DNA of 45,702 nt from NCBI RefSeq assembly GCF_021245985.1, contig NZ_JAJQXA010000025.1, positions 1-45,702 of the forward strand. Direction: 5' to 3'. A program made the position numbers and the translations under genes. Every line of letters starts with the position of its first letter. The first letter of the stretch is position 1. Shown in pieces: positions 8,152 to 16,638 of the stretch. The notes under the pieces are model-generated. The model searched no databases, was not told the DNA's origin, and was given only the letters and a program-made list of their open reading frames with translations. Origin of the DNA: Flavobacterium soyae (GTDB lineage Bacteria > Bacteroidota > Bacteroidia > Flavobacteriales > Flavobacteriaceae).

Positions 8152-9627
8152 ATGGTTTTTAGATTGATTATAGTATTGTTTTTTTTTAGTGTTGGAGTTT
8201 TTTCTCAGGAAAAATTTATCAAACATAAAATCTCAAAAGGAGAAAATCTTACTGTAATTGCTAAAAAATATGGATTAAAAGCTAAAGATATTAAAGAGGC
8301 AAATCCTGACGCACCTAAAGTTTTAAAACTCAATTCGATTTTATTAATTCCGAATAAAAGCACAAAGACTTCACAAAACACTACCCAATCAATTGCAGAC
8401 AATACTTCTGGTTCGCATGAAATTTTACAAAAAGAAACGCTTTGGGGAATATCAAAAAAATATAATGTTTCTGTTGAAGATTTAAAAAAAGCAAATCCCA
8501 CATTAGAAACGGAAGGATTGAAAATTGGCCGGAAAATTATAATTCCAATAAATAGTAATTTGGCAGTTTCTGAAAATACAGTAAAAAATCCAGAACCGGA
8601 AAAACAAGAAACAATTCCTTCTGCATATACTGAAATTATTGTTGAAGTAAAGCCCAAGGAAACAAAATTTTCAATAGCCAGGAAATACGGAATAACTGTT
8701 GCAGAATTAGAGCGTCAAAATCCTTTTATTAAAAGGAAATTAGCTGTGGGTTACATGCTGAAAATCCGTACTTCAGCAGTAAATCAGGATATAAAAGATG
8801 CTTCTATTGCTGCTCAAACTCCGGTTTCTGAAAAAAATATTATTAAAAATAATGTTCCAGGAATTGATTTGAAACAAGATGATAGTACATCTGCGGCAAC
8901 TTCAGAAAGTACAATTAAAGCTGACGAAGGAAAAACAGAAATTGATCCTGCAGCAGATGTTGAAATTGTTGTTGAAGTACAGCCAAAAGAGACAAAATAT
9001 GCAATAGCCAGGAAATATGGAATAACAGTAAAGGAATTAGAACGTCAAAATCCGTTTATAAAAGGGAAACTTCCGGTTGGGTACGTTTTAAAAATAAGGA
9101 CAACCAAAGAAAAAGCAGATGCTGCCGGCTCTGTAAGTTCTCCTGAACCTCAATTAAATGAAAATCTGGCTCCTGCAGCTCAAATTGCAGACAATTCAGT
9201 AATTAAAAAAGATTCCACTTTTGTTTACAATGGTAATCACTCTGATTTAATTGATCGATTAATTCTAACCGCAACAGAAAATATAGGTACCCGTTATCGT
9301 TCTGGAGGAACTACAAAAGCTGGTTTTGATTGTTCTGGTTTAATGTTCTGTACCTTCGGGAATTTTGATATAAAACTGCCAAGAAGTTCTATTGAGCAAT
9401 CTCGCATTGGGACAAAAGTAGCTGCTACAGAAGCGCAAAAAGGAGATTTAATTTTCTTTAAAACTAACGGAAGACGTCAAATTAATCACGTAGGAATGGT
9501 AGTTGAAAATACTGACGGCGAAATTAAATTTGTTCATTCCTCGACTCATGGAGGTGTTATGATTTCTTCAACTAAAGAAGCATATTACCAAAGAGCTTTT
9601 TCACAAATAAACCGAGTTCTAGAATAA
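8152..9627 (+). CDS. Secreted LysM-repeat NlpC/P60 peptidoglycan hydrolase
   Basis: 491-aa exported cell-wall enzyme. Residues 1-19 are a signal peptide ending VFSQ. Four LysM peptidoglycan-binding modules follow at about 25-67, 88-132, 163-206 and 273-316. Modules 3 and 4 are almost identical (ARKYGITV, ELERQNPFIK, GY.LKIR), indicating a recent internal duplication. The C-terminal NlpC/P60 domain (about 365-491) has the catalytic Cys394 (FDCSG), His446 (INHVGMV) and a third polar residue near His462, so it should cleave gamma-D-Glu-diamino acid stem-peptide bonds. Linkers rich in Ser/Ala/Glu join the modules. The 3' end overlaps the convergent response-regulator gene by 9 bases with no terminator between. 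Likely role: cell-wall turnover or daughter-cell separation (inference). Confidence 0.92.
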   Translation: MVFRLIIVLFFFSVGVFSQEKFIKHKISKGENLTVIAKKYGLKAKDIKEANPDAPKVLKLNSILLIPNKSTKTSQNTTQSIADNTSGSHEILQKETLWGISKKYNVSVEDLKKANPTLETEGLKIGRKIIIPINSNLAVSENTVKNPEPEKQETIPSAYTEIIVEVKPKETKFSIARKYGITVAELERQNPFIKRKLAVGYMLKIRTSAVNQDIKDASIAAQTPVSEKNIIKNNVPGIDLKQDDSTSAATSESTIKADEGKTEIDPAADVEIVVEVQPKETKYAIARKYGITVKELERQNPFIKGKLPVGYVLKIRTTKEKADAAGSVSSPEPQLNENLAPAAQIADNSVIKKDSTFVYNGNHSDLIDRLILTATENIGTRYRSGGTTKAGFDCSGLMFCTFGNFDIKLPRSSIEQSRIGTKVAATEAQKGDLIFFKTNGRRQINHVGMVVENTDGEIKFVHSSTHGGVMISSTKEAYYQRAFSQINRVLE

Positions 9628-10020
9628 AAAATTACTGGTAAGTTGTTTTTTTAATTCTTCGATCGGAAAAGGTTTATTTAAAAAATCCTTTACATATATA
9701 TTCTTTTTTATACGCTCAATCTCTTCCTGATCTAGAGTTGAAGACATTACGAAAATCTGAATCTCGTTTTTAATTTCTTCATTTAATGTTTCGAATATAT
9801 CCAGAAATTCAAAGCCATTCATTATCGGCATCTGAATATCTAATAAAATAATTAAAGAGCGGCAGATTCTTTTATTTTTAATAATCCACTGCAAACCTTC
9901 AAGTCCGTTATTGGTCACAAAAACCTGATCTATATCCAGAACTTTTTTCAGCAGTTTTCTGGTAACAAGCTGATCAATTAAATTATCATCAATTAATAAA
10001 AATGATGGTTTAAGCTCCAT
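9619..10020 (-). CDS. Single-domain CheY-like response regulator
   Basis: 133-aa receiver domain with no output domain. The acidic pocket (LLIDDN), the phospho-acceptor aspartate in LLDIQMP, the conserved Ser/Thr (MSS) and the lysine in LNKPFP are all present. Its start overlaps the 3' end of the histidine kinase gene by 11 bases, so the pair is translationally linked and probably cognate. Lacking an output domain, it must act by protein contact or in a phosphorelay; the target is unknown. It converges on, and overlaps by 9 bases, the LysM hydrolase gene. Confidence 0.9.
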   Translation of the reverse strand: MELKPSFLLIDDNLIDQLVTRKLLKKVLDIDQVFVTNNGLEGLQWIIKNKRICRSLIILLDIQMPIMNGFEFLDIFETLNEEIKNEIQIFVMSSTLDQEEIERIKKNIYVKDFLNKPFPIEELKKQLTSNFLF

Positions 10021-11443
10021 AAGAAGTAGGTATTGTTACAATGAATTTACTCCCAATATTGCTTTCAGAAAATACCGAAATATTTCCTTTAATATTTTCT
10101 ACTGCTTCTTTAACGATATACAGACCTAATCCTGAACCTTTGTTTTTGTTTGTCCCAAAATACATTTCAAAAATATAATCCTTACAATCGTCGTTAATTC
10201 CAATTCCATTATCAGCGACTTCAATTTTATTAAAACCTTCATGGATATAAGTTTTGATAGAAATAAACATCTCCTGTTTAGTGTTATCAGCATATTTAAT
10301 AGCGTTAGAAAGTAAATTGCTGATAATGATTTTTAAACGAAGACCATCACTTTCAATCTGGTCAACTAATAGTTCCTGTTTAAAGGTTATTTTACTGGCA
10401 TTTTCAATATGCATCAATTGCGAAATAGCTTCATTAAATATCTCCTGCAGACTTACAGGTTCCATAATAATTTGCTTTCTTTTATTCTTAGAATAGTCAA
10501 TAATATCGCTGATAAATTGATCCTGCTTAGCAAGGCTCTGATGCATTAAACGCAGATAATCTTTTATTTGATCAACATCATCCTCTAATTGTGTAATTTC
10601 TATTAAGCCTTTTAAAGAAGTTATGGGCGATCTTAAATCATGTGAGGCGCTGTATACAAAACGGTCTAACTCATTATTTGCTAAAATTAGATTTTCATTT
10701 TTAATTTCAATTTCTTTTTTTGAAACAATTAAACGTTTTACCATTATTGAATAATAAGAACAAACACTTAAAATAATAATTAAAGTAAAAATAATATTAG
10801 TAATGATAAGTAGGTTTTTGATTTTACGGGTTCCTTCTCCCAGCGTATTCGAAAAATTTCGTTCGTTAATAGTCAGCTTATTGCTAATATTGTTTATTTG
10901 ATGAAGAAAACTTATTTGATCAGCAGCAGTTAATGTGTTATGCTGTATTTTGGCATTAACCTGAGTTCCAATGATAAAAAGTTTTTCTATTAAAGCATCT
11001 CCTTCTTCCCATTCATGAATAGCCTTTGCTAAAAATGGAACTTTTTTAAAATTCACAAATAACCAAACAAGGTCATCTAAATCATCCTTATGATTTCGAC
11101 CAATTGTAAAACCCTGCCTTGCGACTTTATTATCGCCGACTTTTAAAAGTGTTTTTCTGGCAATTCCGTCACCTTGAGGAACTTTTAGTTCTTCTGTATA
11201 TAGTTTAAACTGATTTGGGTCTTTGTTGTATAGATAGGTAATGAGATGAAGCGAAGCATCTTTTTGTCCTTTGGAGTAATGAGATTCGCCGTTTACATAT
11301 GCTCTGTTTGCAGATAATATTTTGATCGTAAAAAAGTTGATGCAGATTAACAATGCACAGGAAATAAAAACGATCAAAATTAAAATAAAAACATTTGGTA
11401 AGCGAAAGCTTTTTAAAGATCGAATCTTGTACATGATTTCCAT
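10010..11443 (-). CDS. Membrane sensor histidine kinase
   Basis: 477-aa inner-membrane kinase. Two hydrophobic segments, near residues 18-42 and 211-232, bracket a periplasmic sensor region that resembles no domain I can name. After a short coiled-coil linker comes the HisKA domain with the phospho-acceptor His in SASHDLRSP, then the HATPase with N box NLLSNAIKYA, G1 DNGIGI and G2 GSGLGLYI. All catalytic motifs are intact. A second ATG lies three codons in (MYKIRS). It is the first gene of a two-gene unit with the response regulator. The signal is unknown. Confidence 0.9.
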   Translation of the reverse strand: MEIMYKIRSLKSFRLPNVFILILIVFISCALLICINFFTIKILSANRAYVNGESHYSKGQKDASLHLITYLYNKDPNQFKLYTEELKVPQGDGIARKTLLKVGDNKVARQGFTIGRNHKDDLDDLVWLFVNFKKVPFLAKAIHEWEEGDALIEKLFIIGTQVNAKIQHNTLTAADQISFLHQINNISNKLTINERNFSNTLGEGTRKIKNLLIITNIIFTLIIILSVCSYYSIMVKRLIVSKKEIEIKNENLILANNELDRFVYSASHDLRSPITSLKGLIEITQLEDDVDQIKDYLRLMHQSLAKQDQFISDIIDYSKNKRKQIIMEPVSLQEIFNEAISQLMHIENASKITFKQELLVDQIESDGLRLKIIISNLLSNAIKYADNTKQEMFISIKTYIHEGFNKIEVADNGIGINDDCKDYIFEMYFGTNKNKGSGLGLYIVKEAVENIKGNISVFSESNIGSKFIVTIPTSYGA

Positions 11444-11816
11444 ATTAGTAGGTTAATATTAATATCCGGTCTAAATCAAGCTTGTATAATTTTCTCTTTT
11501 AGAATAGTTTTGAGGCAGACTATTTTAAAGGTAGAAAATGAACAATTGTTAATGAAAATACTTAAATTTTAAGACTTATCGAGCCTTTAACCAAATTTAA
11601 TAAAAAATATGAATCTTTTTACAAGGAGCTGTTTTTTTCTTGTTAATTTTTATATTTTAGTTTTAAATTTCTGATAGTTAATTGTTTGTGTTTGCTTTTG
11701 ACTATTGAAAACTAAAAGGTTGAATTTAATCATTATTTTGTTTGACACAAAACGTTGTAATGAAGAATTTTTTTTTGTTTAATAAAAAAGGCTGTATAAT
11801 AGTGTTTGTTTAAGTT
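11444..11816. other. A/T-rich intergenic region, no gene seen
   Basis: 373 bases between the histidine kinase start and the end of the DUF5958-like pseudogene. Very A/T-rich, with stops in all frames. It should contain the minus-strand promoter for the kinase, but I could not find a convincing TTG/TAnnTTTG pair. Confidence 0.5.
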
Positions 11817-12233
11817 TTAAATATCACTATTCCAGTTCATGCAAAAATGACTGCATCCATTTTTGCATTTCGTATTTCTTCTTTCAGTATCTGTTATTTT
11901 AAAGATCCAAAGCATTGACGTTATCGTTTTTTTATTTTCAGATTCAGGAAGTTAAACCAACTTTTGTAATGCAATTTTTGTTGGATAAGTTTTTAGAAGT
12001 ACAATTGGGGTATAAGTTGGTTTTAACGGAATAGTATTTATTGCCGTTTGATAGGTTTCTGTATTATAATCGGTTTTATTTGGAATAGAATTAATAATAT
12101 AATTATTCAAAGTGATAAAAAGGCTGTGAAAGTCATATCCATTATCATCTAGCAGCAGTTGTAATCCTATTTTAAAATCAATTTTATCTTGTGCAATTTG
12201 ATTAATAAGTTTTTCTCTAAAATTCAAATCCAC
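11817..12233 (-). pseudogene. DUF5958-like gene interrupted by an in-frame stop
   Basis: The minus strand reads 93 codons from ATG 12233 to TAA at 11952-11954. The same frame then continues open for 44 more codons to TAA 11817-11819. The upstream part contains INTIPLKPTYTPIVLLKTYP and IALQKLV; the downstream part contains MLWIFKITDTERR and a Cys-rich KCKNGCSHFCMNW end. Together these resemble my recollection of DUF5958 proteins, which carry both segments in one polypeptide. The family is uncharacterised. Most likely this is a nonsense mutation of a small gene; a sequencing error at the TAA is the alternative. The next gene upstream on the strand is the SUKH-like gene, 86 bases away. Confidence 0.6.
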
Positions 12234-12319
12234 GATGCAGTTTTATTTAAGTTTTGAATGCTTTAATTTATTTTTTTTTGCTGATTTTGTGTTTAAATCC
12301 CCGATTATAAGGCATAATT

Positions 12320-12856
12320 CTATTTAATTCCGACAATTGTTTCAGAAAAAAAAGAAAAATATTTTTGATCAGACAGTATTTCTCTTACCTTATTTAGTGT
12401 TTCAGATTTTATTTCAGAAGTGTAACTATCGCCTAAAAAGCCAATTTTATCATAAGATACTAAAATTGAAATTAGATCAAGGAATGACTCAAAATCTTTT
12501 GAAATATAATTTACTACTTCAAAATTTTCTTCATCTAATAAAGCAATTTCATTGGTTTCTTTTATTACAATTAATAAGTCAGAATCACGAAAACCAATAC
12601 TAACGAAATCTTTATGATCTTCATGATTTTTTAGTGTAAAACCTAAAAACGAAAAATTTTTAAAATTTACATTTTTATTGAATTGCTCCAATAAAATTGC
12701 ATTTTCTAGAAATACAGCATTGGGTTTTATTGAAATTGAAAAATCAGAACTTATTTGTTCAGCATAATCCTGATCAAAACCCTTTTTTAGAAAATCTTCG
12801 ATTGTAGGACAGACGTTTTTAATAGCGTCGATTTTGGTTTTTAATGTAAGGCTCAT
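12320..12856 (-). CDS. SUKH/SMI1-KNR4-like protein
   Basis: 178-aa cytosolic acidic protein. The middle section, FVSIGFRDSDLLIVIKETNEIALLD followed by SKDFESFLDLI, has the shape of the SMI1/KNR4 (SUKH) core: a hydrophobic strand for 'is the item present', a strand with an acidic turn, then a helix with Phe/Leu. SUKH proteins are common immunity proteins for nuclease toxins of polymorphic toxin and type VI/IX secretion systems, often found without their toxin. No toxin is visible here. Similarity is by pattern, not by a clear signature, so the family call is moderate. Confidence 0.5.
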   Translation of the reverse strand: MSLTLKTKIDAIKNVCPTIEDFLKKGFDQDYAEQISSDFSISIKPNAVFLENAILLEQFNKNVNFKNFSFLGFTLKNHEDHKDFVSIGFRDSDLLIVIKETNEIALLDEENFEVVNYISKDFESFLDLISILVSYDKIGFLGDSYTSEIKSETLNKVREILSDQKYFSFFSETIVGIK

Positions 12857-12892
12857 AATGTGATTTAATATTAAAATAAAATTAATCTGTAA

Positions 12893-12908
12893 AAAATGTT
12901 TACATTTT
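12893..12908. promoter_or_regulatory. 16-bp palindrome upstream of the SUKH-like gene
   Basis: AAAATGT-TT-ACATTTT is a perfect inverted repeat 36 bases before the ATG of the SUKH-like gene, in a position suited to an operator. In such A/T-rich DNA a chance palindrome is possible. The rest of 12857-13176 (320 bases) is A/T-rich spacer with no gene. Confidence 0.3.
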
Positions 12909-13176
12909 AAAAAGCAGTATTTAGTAGCTAAAGTATTAATATTATTTTAATTTAAAGGAATACTATTATAAAACAAGATTTGATAAAATAATTGTTTTAG
13001 AAATAATTAATTATTATGTAGTTTTCAGATTGTTTTTATTACTATCTGCAGACTTAATTCAAATTTATACTCAAGAGGCTGATTATGTTATAAATTTTTA
13101 ATAATCTAAAATCTATAACAGAAAATCTAAAATTTCAGAAAAAAGTATATCTTTAACCAACCCAAAAACCAAAAAA

Positions 13177-14586
13177 ATGCAAGAAGAAAACCAAGAACAC
13201 TTTAAAAGAGAACTAGGATTATTAGACGGAACCATGCTTGTAGTTGGTTCTATGATTGGATCTGGAATATTTATTGTAAGTGCCGATATCGCCAGACAAG
13301 TAGGATCTGCCGGATGGCTTACTTTAATTTGGCTGATTTCAGGATTAATTACCATTATTGCAGCCGTAAGTTATGGCGAATTAAGTGCGATGTTTCCAAA
13401 AGCCGGAGGACAATATGTATACTTAAAAGAAGCTTACAACAAATTAATTGCCTTTTTATATGGCTGGAGTTTTTTTGCCGTTATTCAAACCGGAACAATT
13501 GCAGCAGTTGGAGTTGCTTTCTCAAAATTTGCCGCTTATTTATACGAACCTTTGAGTGATGAAAATATACTTTATGAAATAGGTTCTTTCAAACTAAATG
13601 CTGCGCAGTTAGTATCGATTTTTACTATTATTTTATTGACTTATATTAATAGCCGCGGTGTTAAAAACGGAAAAATTCTTCAAACCGTTCTTACGATTAT
13701 CAAAATTTTATCATTGCTTGGATTAATTGTTTTTGGATTAACGCTTGCAGCAAAAGCTTCGGTTTGGGATGCCAACTGGGCTGATGCCTGGAATACACGT
13801 TCGTTTGACAAAGAAACGGGTTCTTGGCTGCCAATTGGCGGAACAGCTTTAATTACAGGAATTTCTGCCGCTATGGTTGGATCATTATTTTCGAGTGATG
13901 CCTGGAACGGAGTTACTTTTATTGCCGGTGAAATTAAAAATCCAAAACGTAATGTAGGTTTCAGTTTATTCCTGGGAACTTTTATCGTAACAATTATTTA
14001 TGTACTAACTAATATTATGTATCTGGCTGTAATTCCGTTAGAGGAAATTGCAACAGCAAAATCTGATCGTGTGGCAGTTGTAGCTTCACAATATATTTTC
14101 GGAAATATTGGAACGTTGATTATCGCGATTATGATTATGATTTCGACTTTTGCCTGCAACAACGGATTAATTATGGCCGGTGCGAGGGTTTATTATACAA
14201 TGGCAAAAGATGGTTTGTTCTTTAAAAAAGCGGCTGTTTTAAACGAAGCAAGTGTTCCTGCCTGGGCGCTTTGGGCACAATGTATCTGGGCTTCTGCTTT
14301 ATGTTTGACCGGAAAATACGGCGATTTATTAGATTTCGTAATTATCATTGTTTTGATTTTCTATATTCTAACAATCTACGGAATCTTCATTTTGCGTAAA
14401 AAAATGCCAGATGCAGAAAGACCTTATAAAGCTTTTGGATATCCATTTTTACCATTATTATACATTATTACAGCAACGGCAATTTGTGTTTCATTATTAA
14501 TTACAAAATTCTCAACCTGCGGATGGGGAGTATTAATTATGCTTACAGGAATTCCGGTTTACTACTTAACAAAACCAAAAGAGTAA
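13177..14586 (+). CDS. APC-superfamily amino-acid permease
   Basis: 469-aa inner-membrane transporter with about 12 hydrophobic segments. The first carries the unwound-helix motif GSMIGSGIF, and YGELSAMFPKAGGQYVYLKEAY follows in the second/third-helix region, as in LAT/SteT-like amino-acid exchangers of the APC superfamily. Near the C-terminus RKKMPDAERPYKAFGYP is another conserved loop of this group. Substrate and direction (uptake or exchange) cannot be told from sequence. The ATG is preceded by an A-rich leader with no Shine-Dalgarno. It is monocistronic, ending at a hairpin terminator. Confidence 0.88.
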   Translation: MQEENQEHFKRELGLLDGTMLVVGSMIGSGIFIVSADIARQVGSAGWLTLIWLISGLITIIAAVSYGELSAMFPKAGGQYVYLKEAYNKLIAFLYGWSFFAVIQTGTIAAVGVAFSKFAAYLYEPLSDENILYEIGSFKLNAAQLVSIFTIILLTYINSRGVKNGKILQTVLTIIKILSLLGLIVFGLTLAAKASVWDANWADAWNTRSFDKETGSWLPIGGTALITGISAAMVGSLFSSDAWNGVTFIAGEIKNPKRNVGFSLFLGTFIVTIIYVLTNIMYLAVIPLEEIATAKSDRVAVVASQYIFGNIGTLIIAIMIMISTFACNNGLIMAGARVYYTMAKDGLFFKKAAVLNEASVPAWALWAQCIWASALCLTGKYGDLLDFVIIIVLIFYILTIYGIFILRKKMPDAERPYKAFGYPFLPLLYIITATAICVSLLITKFSTCGWGVLIMLTGIPVYYLTKPKE

Positions 14587-14637
14587 AAATTTGTTTCAAG
14601 TTTGAGGTTTCAAGTTTAAACTTTATAAATAATAAAA

Positions 14638-14668
14638 GCGCCTTGATAACCTCAAGGTGTTTTTTTGT
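14638..14668 (+). terminator. Intrinsic terminator of the permease gene
   Basis: CGCCTTGA (14639-14646) pairs with TCAAGGTG (14652-14659), one G-U pair, with a T-tract after it. Confidence 0.75.
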
Positions 14669-14719
14669 GCAGCAAATTTATAATCAAAAATAAAATTCTT
14701 CAAAAAGTCTGGAAAATGT

Positions 14720-14815
14720 GCCCACGGATTTTATGGATTAAATGGGTTATTATTTTTGAATCGCATAGTAAAAAAGAGACAGCGTAAACCCGTTTAATCC
14801 GTAAAATCCGTGGGC
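14720..14815. repeat. 29-bp imperfect inverted repeat
   Basis: The arm at 14720-14748 (starting GCCCACGGATTTTATGG) is complementary to 14787-14815 (ending AATCCGTGGGC) at 27 of 29 positions. Both mismatches would be G-U pairs in RNA. It lies between the convergent permease and small-membrane-protein genes. The wording is related to the CCACAGATT/GGATT inverted repeats at 27314-27471 and 38512-38615. Confidence 0.75.
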
Positions 14816-14827
14816 AAAATAAAAGAA

Positions 14828-15232
14828 TTAAAGGTTAATTAAATCGTTGTTAACTCTTTCTTCTGTTGGTCTCAGGAAAATAAGATATATAATAATAAGA
14901 AGTCCAAATAATACGAAATCTGGTTTTAAAAACAATATTAAAAAAGCTGCCCCTTCTAAAATTGCCCATCTCATTATAGAAGCTGTCTGATAAATGGGGA
15001 ACTTGTTTTCAGTTTTTAATTTAGGATCAATTTGTTTTAATTGTGATTTGAATAAAAAAGTGCTCAAAACAAAAGCCAAAACAGGGATGAAAACATAGAT
15101 CAATGATGATGAATCAATATTGGGAATATTTAGTTTTTCGACTGAAAGTTCGCCTAAAAAGAAATAAACAGCAATTGTTCCTGCACAAACTGCAAGGTGA
15201 ATAATCTGAAGAGTTTTGATTTTTTTGGTCAT
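14828..15232 (-). CDS. Small four-helix membrane protein, unknown function
   Basis: 134-aa integral membrane protein that I do not recognise with certainty. Hydrophobic segments lie near 9-29, 46-66, 85-102 and 105-122, with a conserved-looking end LRPTEERVNNDLINL. I start it at ATG 15232 (MTKKIKTLQ). A longer frame to 15337 would run into the terminator hairpin of the DUF1810 gene, which argues against it. Proteins of this size occur in many Flavobacteria without known role. Confidence 0.65.
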   Translation of the reverse strand: MTKKIKTLQIIHLAVCAGTIAVYFFLGELSVEKLNIPNIDSSSLIYVFIPVLAFVLSTFLFKSQLKQIDPKLKTENKFPIYQTASIMRWAILEGAAFLILFLKPDFVLFGLLIIIYLIFLRPTEERVNNDLINL

Positions 15233-15324
15233 GATTTGTTTTTTATGCAAGGTAAAACTAAATACATTAGAAATATAAAACTTTATGTTTTCGTGTTTGA
15301 AGACAAAAAATGCAGCAGAGAAAA

Positions 15325-15356
15325 ACAAAAAAGGCACTACAATTATGCAGTACCTT
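15325..15356 (-). terminator. Intrinsic terminator of the DUF1810 gene
   Basis: On the minus strand AAGGTACT (15356-15349) pairs with AGTGCCTT (15338-15331), followed by a run of T with one G. It lies about 30 bases after the DUF1810 stop. Confidence 0.65.
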
Positions 15357-15385
15357 AATATGTAAAAATCTATGAATGTTGTAAA

Positions 15386-15847
15386 TTATAAAGCAACAGT
15401 TTCAGCAGATGATTTTATAGTTGAATTAATAATAGCTATAGTAAGCGGGTCTGATTCTCCAGAGAAAAAAGCATTTAAAATTTCCTGAAATATTGGATTG
15501 GTATTTTCGGCCATCGAAAAAAGAGTCATCGATGAACGCAATTTTCGAGCGTCTAAATCGCCAAAAATCCCGTCAGCTGATTTTCTTTTAAAAGTCAATA
15601 AGATTTCAGAAATTTCAATAAGATGTTTTCCTAAAATAGGATGCTCCAGAAATTCTGAAGCTTCTTTTAGATCGGCAATCGCATAAAGATTTGAAGTATC
15701 ACTAGTGCCCAATCCTTTAATCTGAGGAAAAATAAACCACATCCAGTGTGTTTCTTTTTTTCCTTTTTTGATCTCGGCAAGGGCAGTAAGATAAAGTTTA
15801 TTTTGCGCATCCAAGAAACGCGTTAAATCATTGTTTGAATAAGCCAT
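15386..15847 (-). CDS. DUF1810 family protein
   Basis: 153-aa cytosolic protein. It shows the hallmark pattern RFLDAQNKLYLTALAEIKKG followed by HWMWFIFPQIKGLG, then YAI and a long helical tail, across its whole length. The family is widespread in bacteria, and no biochemical role is established that I can name. It stands alone, ends in its own terminator, and has a 156-base spacer between its start and the alkB stop. Confidence 0.88.
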   Translation of the reverse strand: MAYSNNDLTRFLDAQNKLYLTALAEIKKGKKETHWMWFIFPQIKGLGTSDTSNLYAIADLKEASEFLEHPILGKHLIEISEILLTFKRKSADGIFGDLDARKLRSSMTLFSMAENTNPIFQEILNAFFSGESDPLTIAIINSTIKSSAETVAL

Positions 15848-16003
15848 TTTGGTATTATATTTTAAAAAAGGGTTGCAAAACTAGTAAAAAAGAAAGGGTC
15901 TGCCTAATAAAACCTTCATACAATCAGTATTTTAACTTTTTTCGACAGAATTTTCCTTATCGTTATTAAACGGTAAAAAAACTCATTTTGAATTGTTTAT
16001 AAA

Positions 16004-16630
16004 TCATACACTACGTTTGGTTTGTCTAAAAGTAAGGTTGATTCTTGGTAAAACATTTCGTGCTGTTTTAGGAATCTGATGCTGCCAAAAACTATTTGTT
16101 GTTCCCGCCATGAGTAAAAAAGATCCATGATGGAGCGGAATTTCGACTTGCGGAATTTCCTTACTGTATTTATGACGAAGCCTGAACATTCTCGTTTCTC
16201 CAAAAGTGACCGAAGCAATAATAGGATTTGGTCCTGTATTATGTTCTTTGTCGCTGTGCCAGCCCACGCCGTCATTTCCATCTCTGTATAAATTAAGTAA
16301 AACGGTATTAAAATCCTGCTGTGTTTCTTTTTCTACGCGGCCTCTAATAGTTAGTAATTCATAGTTCCAGTCGGGTCCTTTTTGATCTGCTCCGGGATTA
16401 TCTTTATCTTCATACCAAGCAATCATTCTGGGAACTGTATAGGTTTTGTCATAAATTTCCATTTCATATTCTCTCCATTTCGTCTTACGAAGCAGTCTTT
16501 CGTAAAAACGATCCGATTCTTCTTTTGTGAAGAAGTTATCGATCAAAATTAATTCAGAATCAGGAATGTCAAACACTTTTTTTCCTGCCAAACCTGTGGT
16601 AAATAATTCGGTGTCGTTAAATAATGTCAT
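16004..16630 (-). CDS. alkB: AlkB-like Fe(II)/2-oxoglutarate DNA repair dioxygenase
   Basis: 208-aa enzyme that would remove methyl groups (1-methyladenine, 3-methylcytosine) from DNA by oxidative demethylation. The double-stranded beta-helix carries LNLYRDGNDGVGWHSD (2-oxoglutarate-binding Asn/Tyr and the HxD iron ligands), the distal iron His in WQHQIPK, and the arginines of RINLTFR that bind 2-oxoglutarate. The arrangement resembles ALKBH2-type AlkB. It starts 8 bases after the xth stop, so the two repair genes form an operon. Substrate range is inferred from the family. Confidence 0.9.
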   Translation of the reverse strand: MTLFNDTELFTTGLAGKKVFDIPDSELILIDNFFTKEESDRFYERLLRKTKWREYEMEIYDKTYTVPRMIAWYEDKDNPGADQKGPDWNYELLTIRGRVEKETQQDFNTVLLNLYRDGNDGVGWHSDKEHNTGPNPIIASVTFGETRMFRLRHKYSKEIPQVEIPLHHGSFLLMAGTTNSFWQHQIPKTARNVLPRINLTFRQTKRSV

Positions 16631-16638
16631 TTTTCCAT

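Noticed and set aside
11839..11868. 11-bp inverted repeat ATGCAAAAATG / CATTTTTGCAT as an operator or hairpin
   Set aside because: It lies within the C-terminal coding part of the DUF5958-like pseudogene (codons of the CKNGCSHFC stretch), so the coding sequence explains it better.
12337..12603. 88-aa plus-strand ORF
   Set aside because: It lies antisense to the SUKH-like gene, is composed of Phe/Leu/Gln-rich noise and has no start context.
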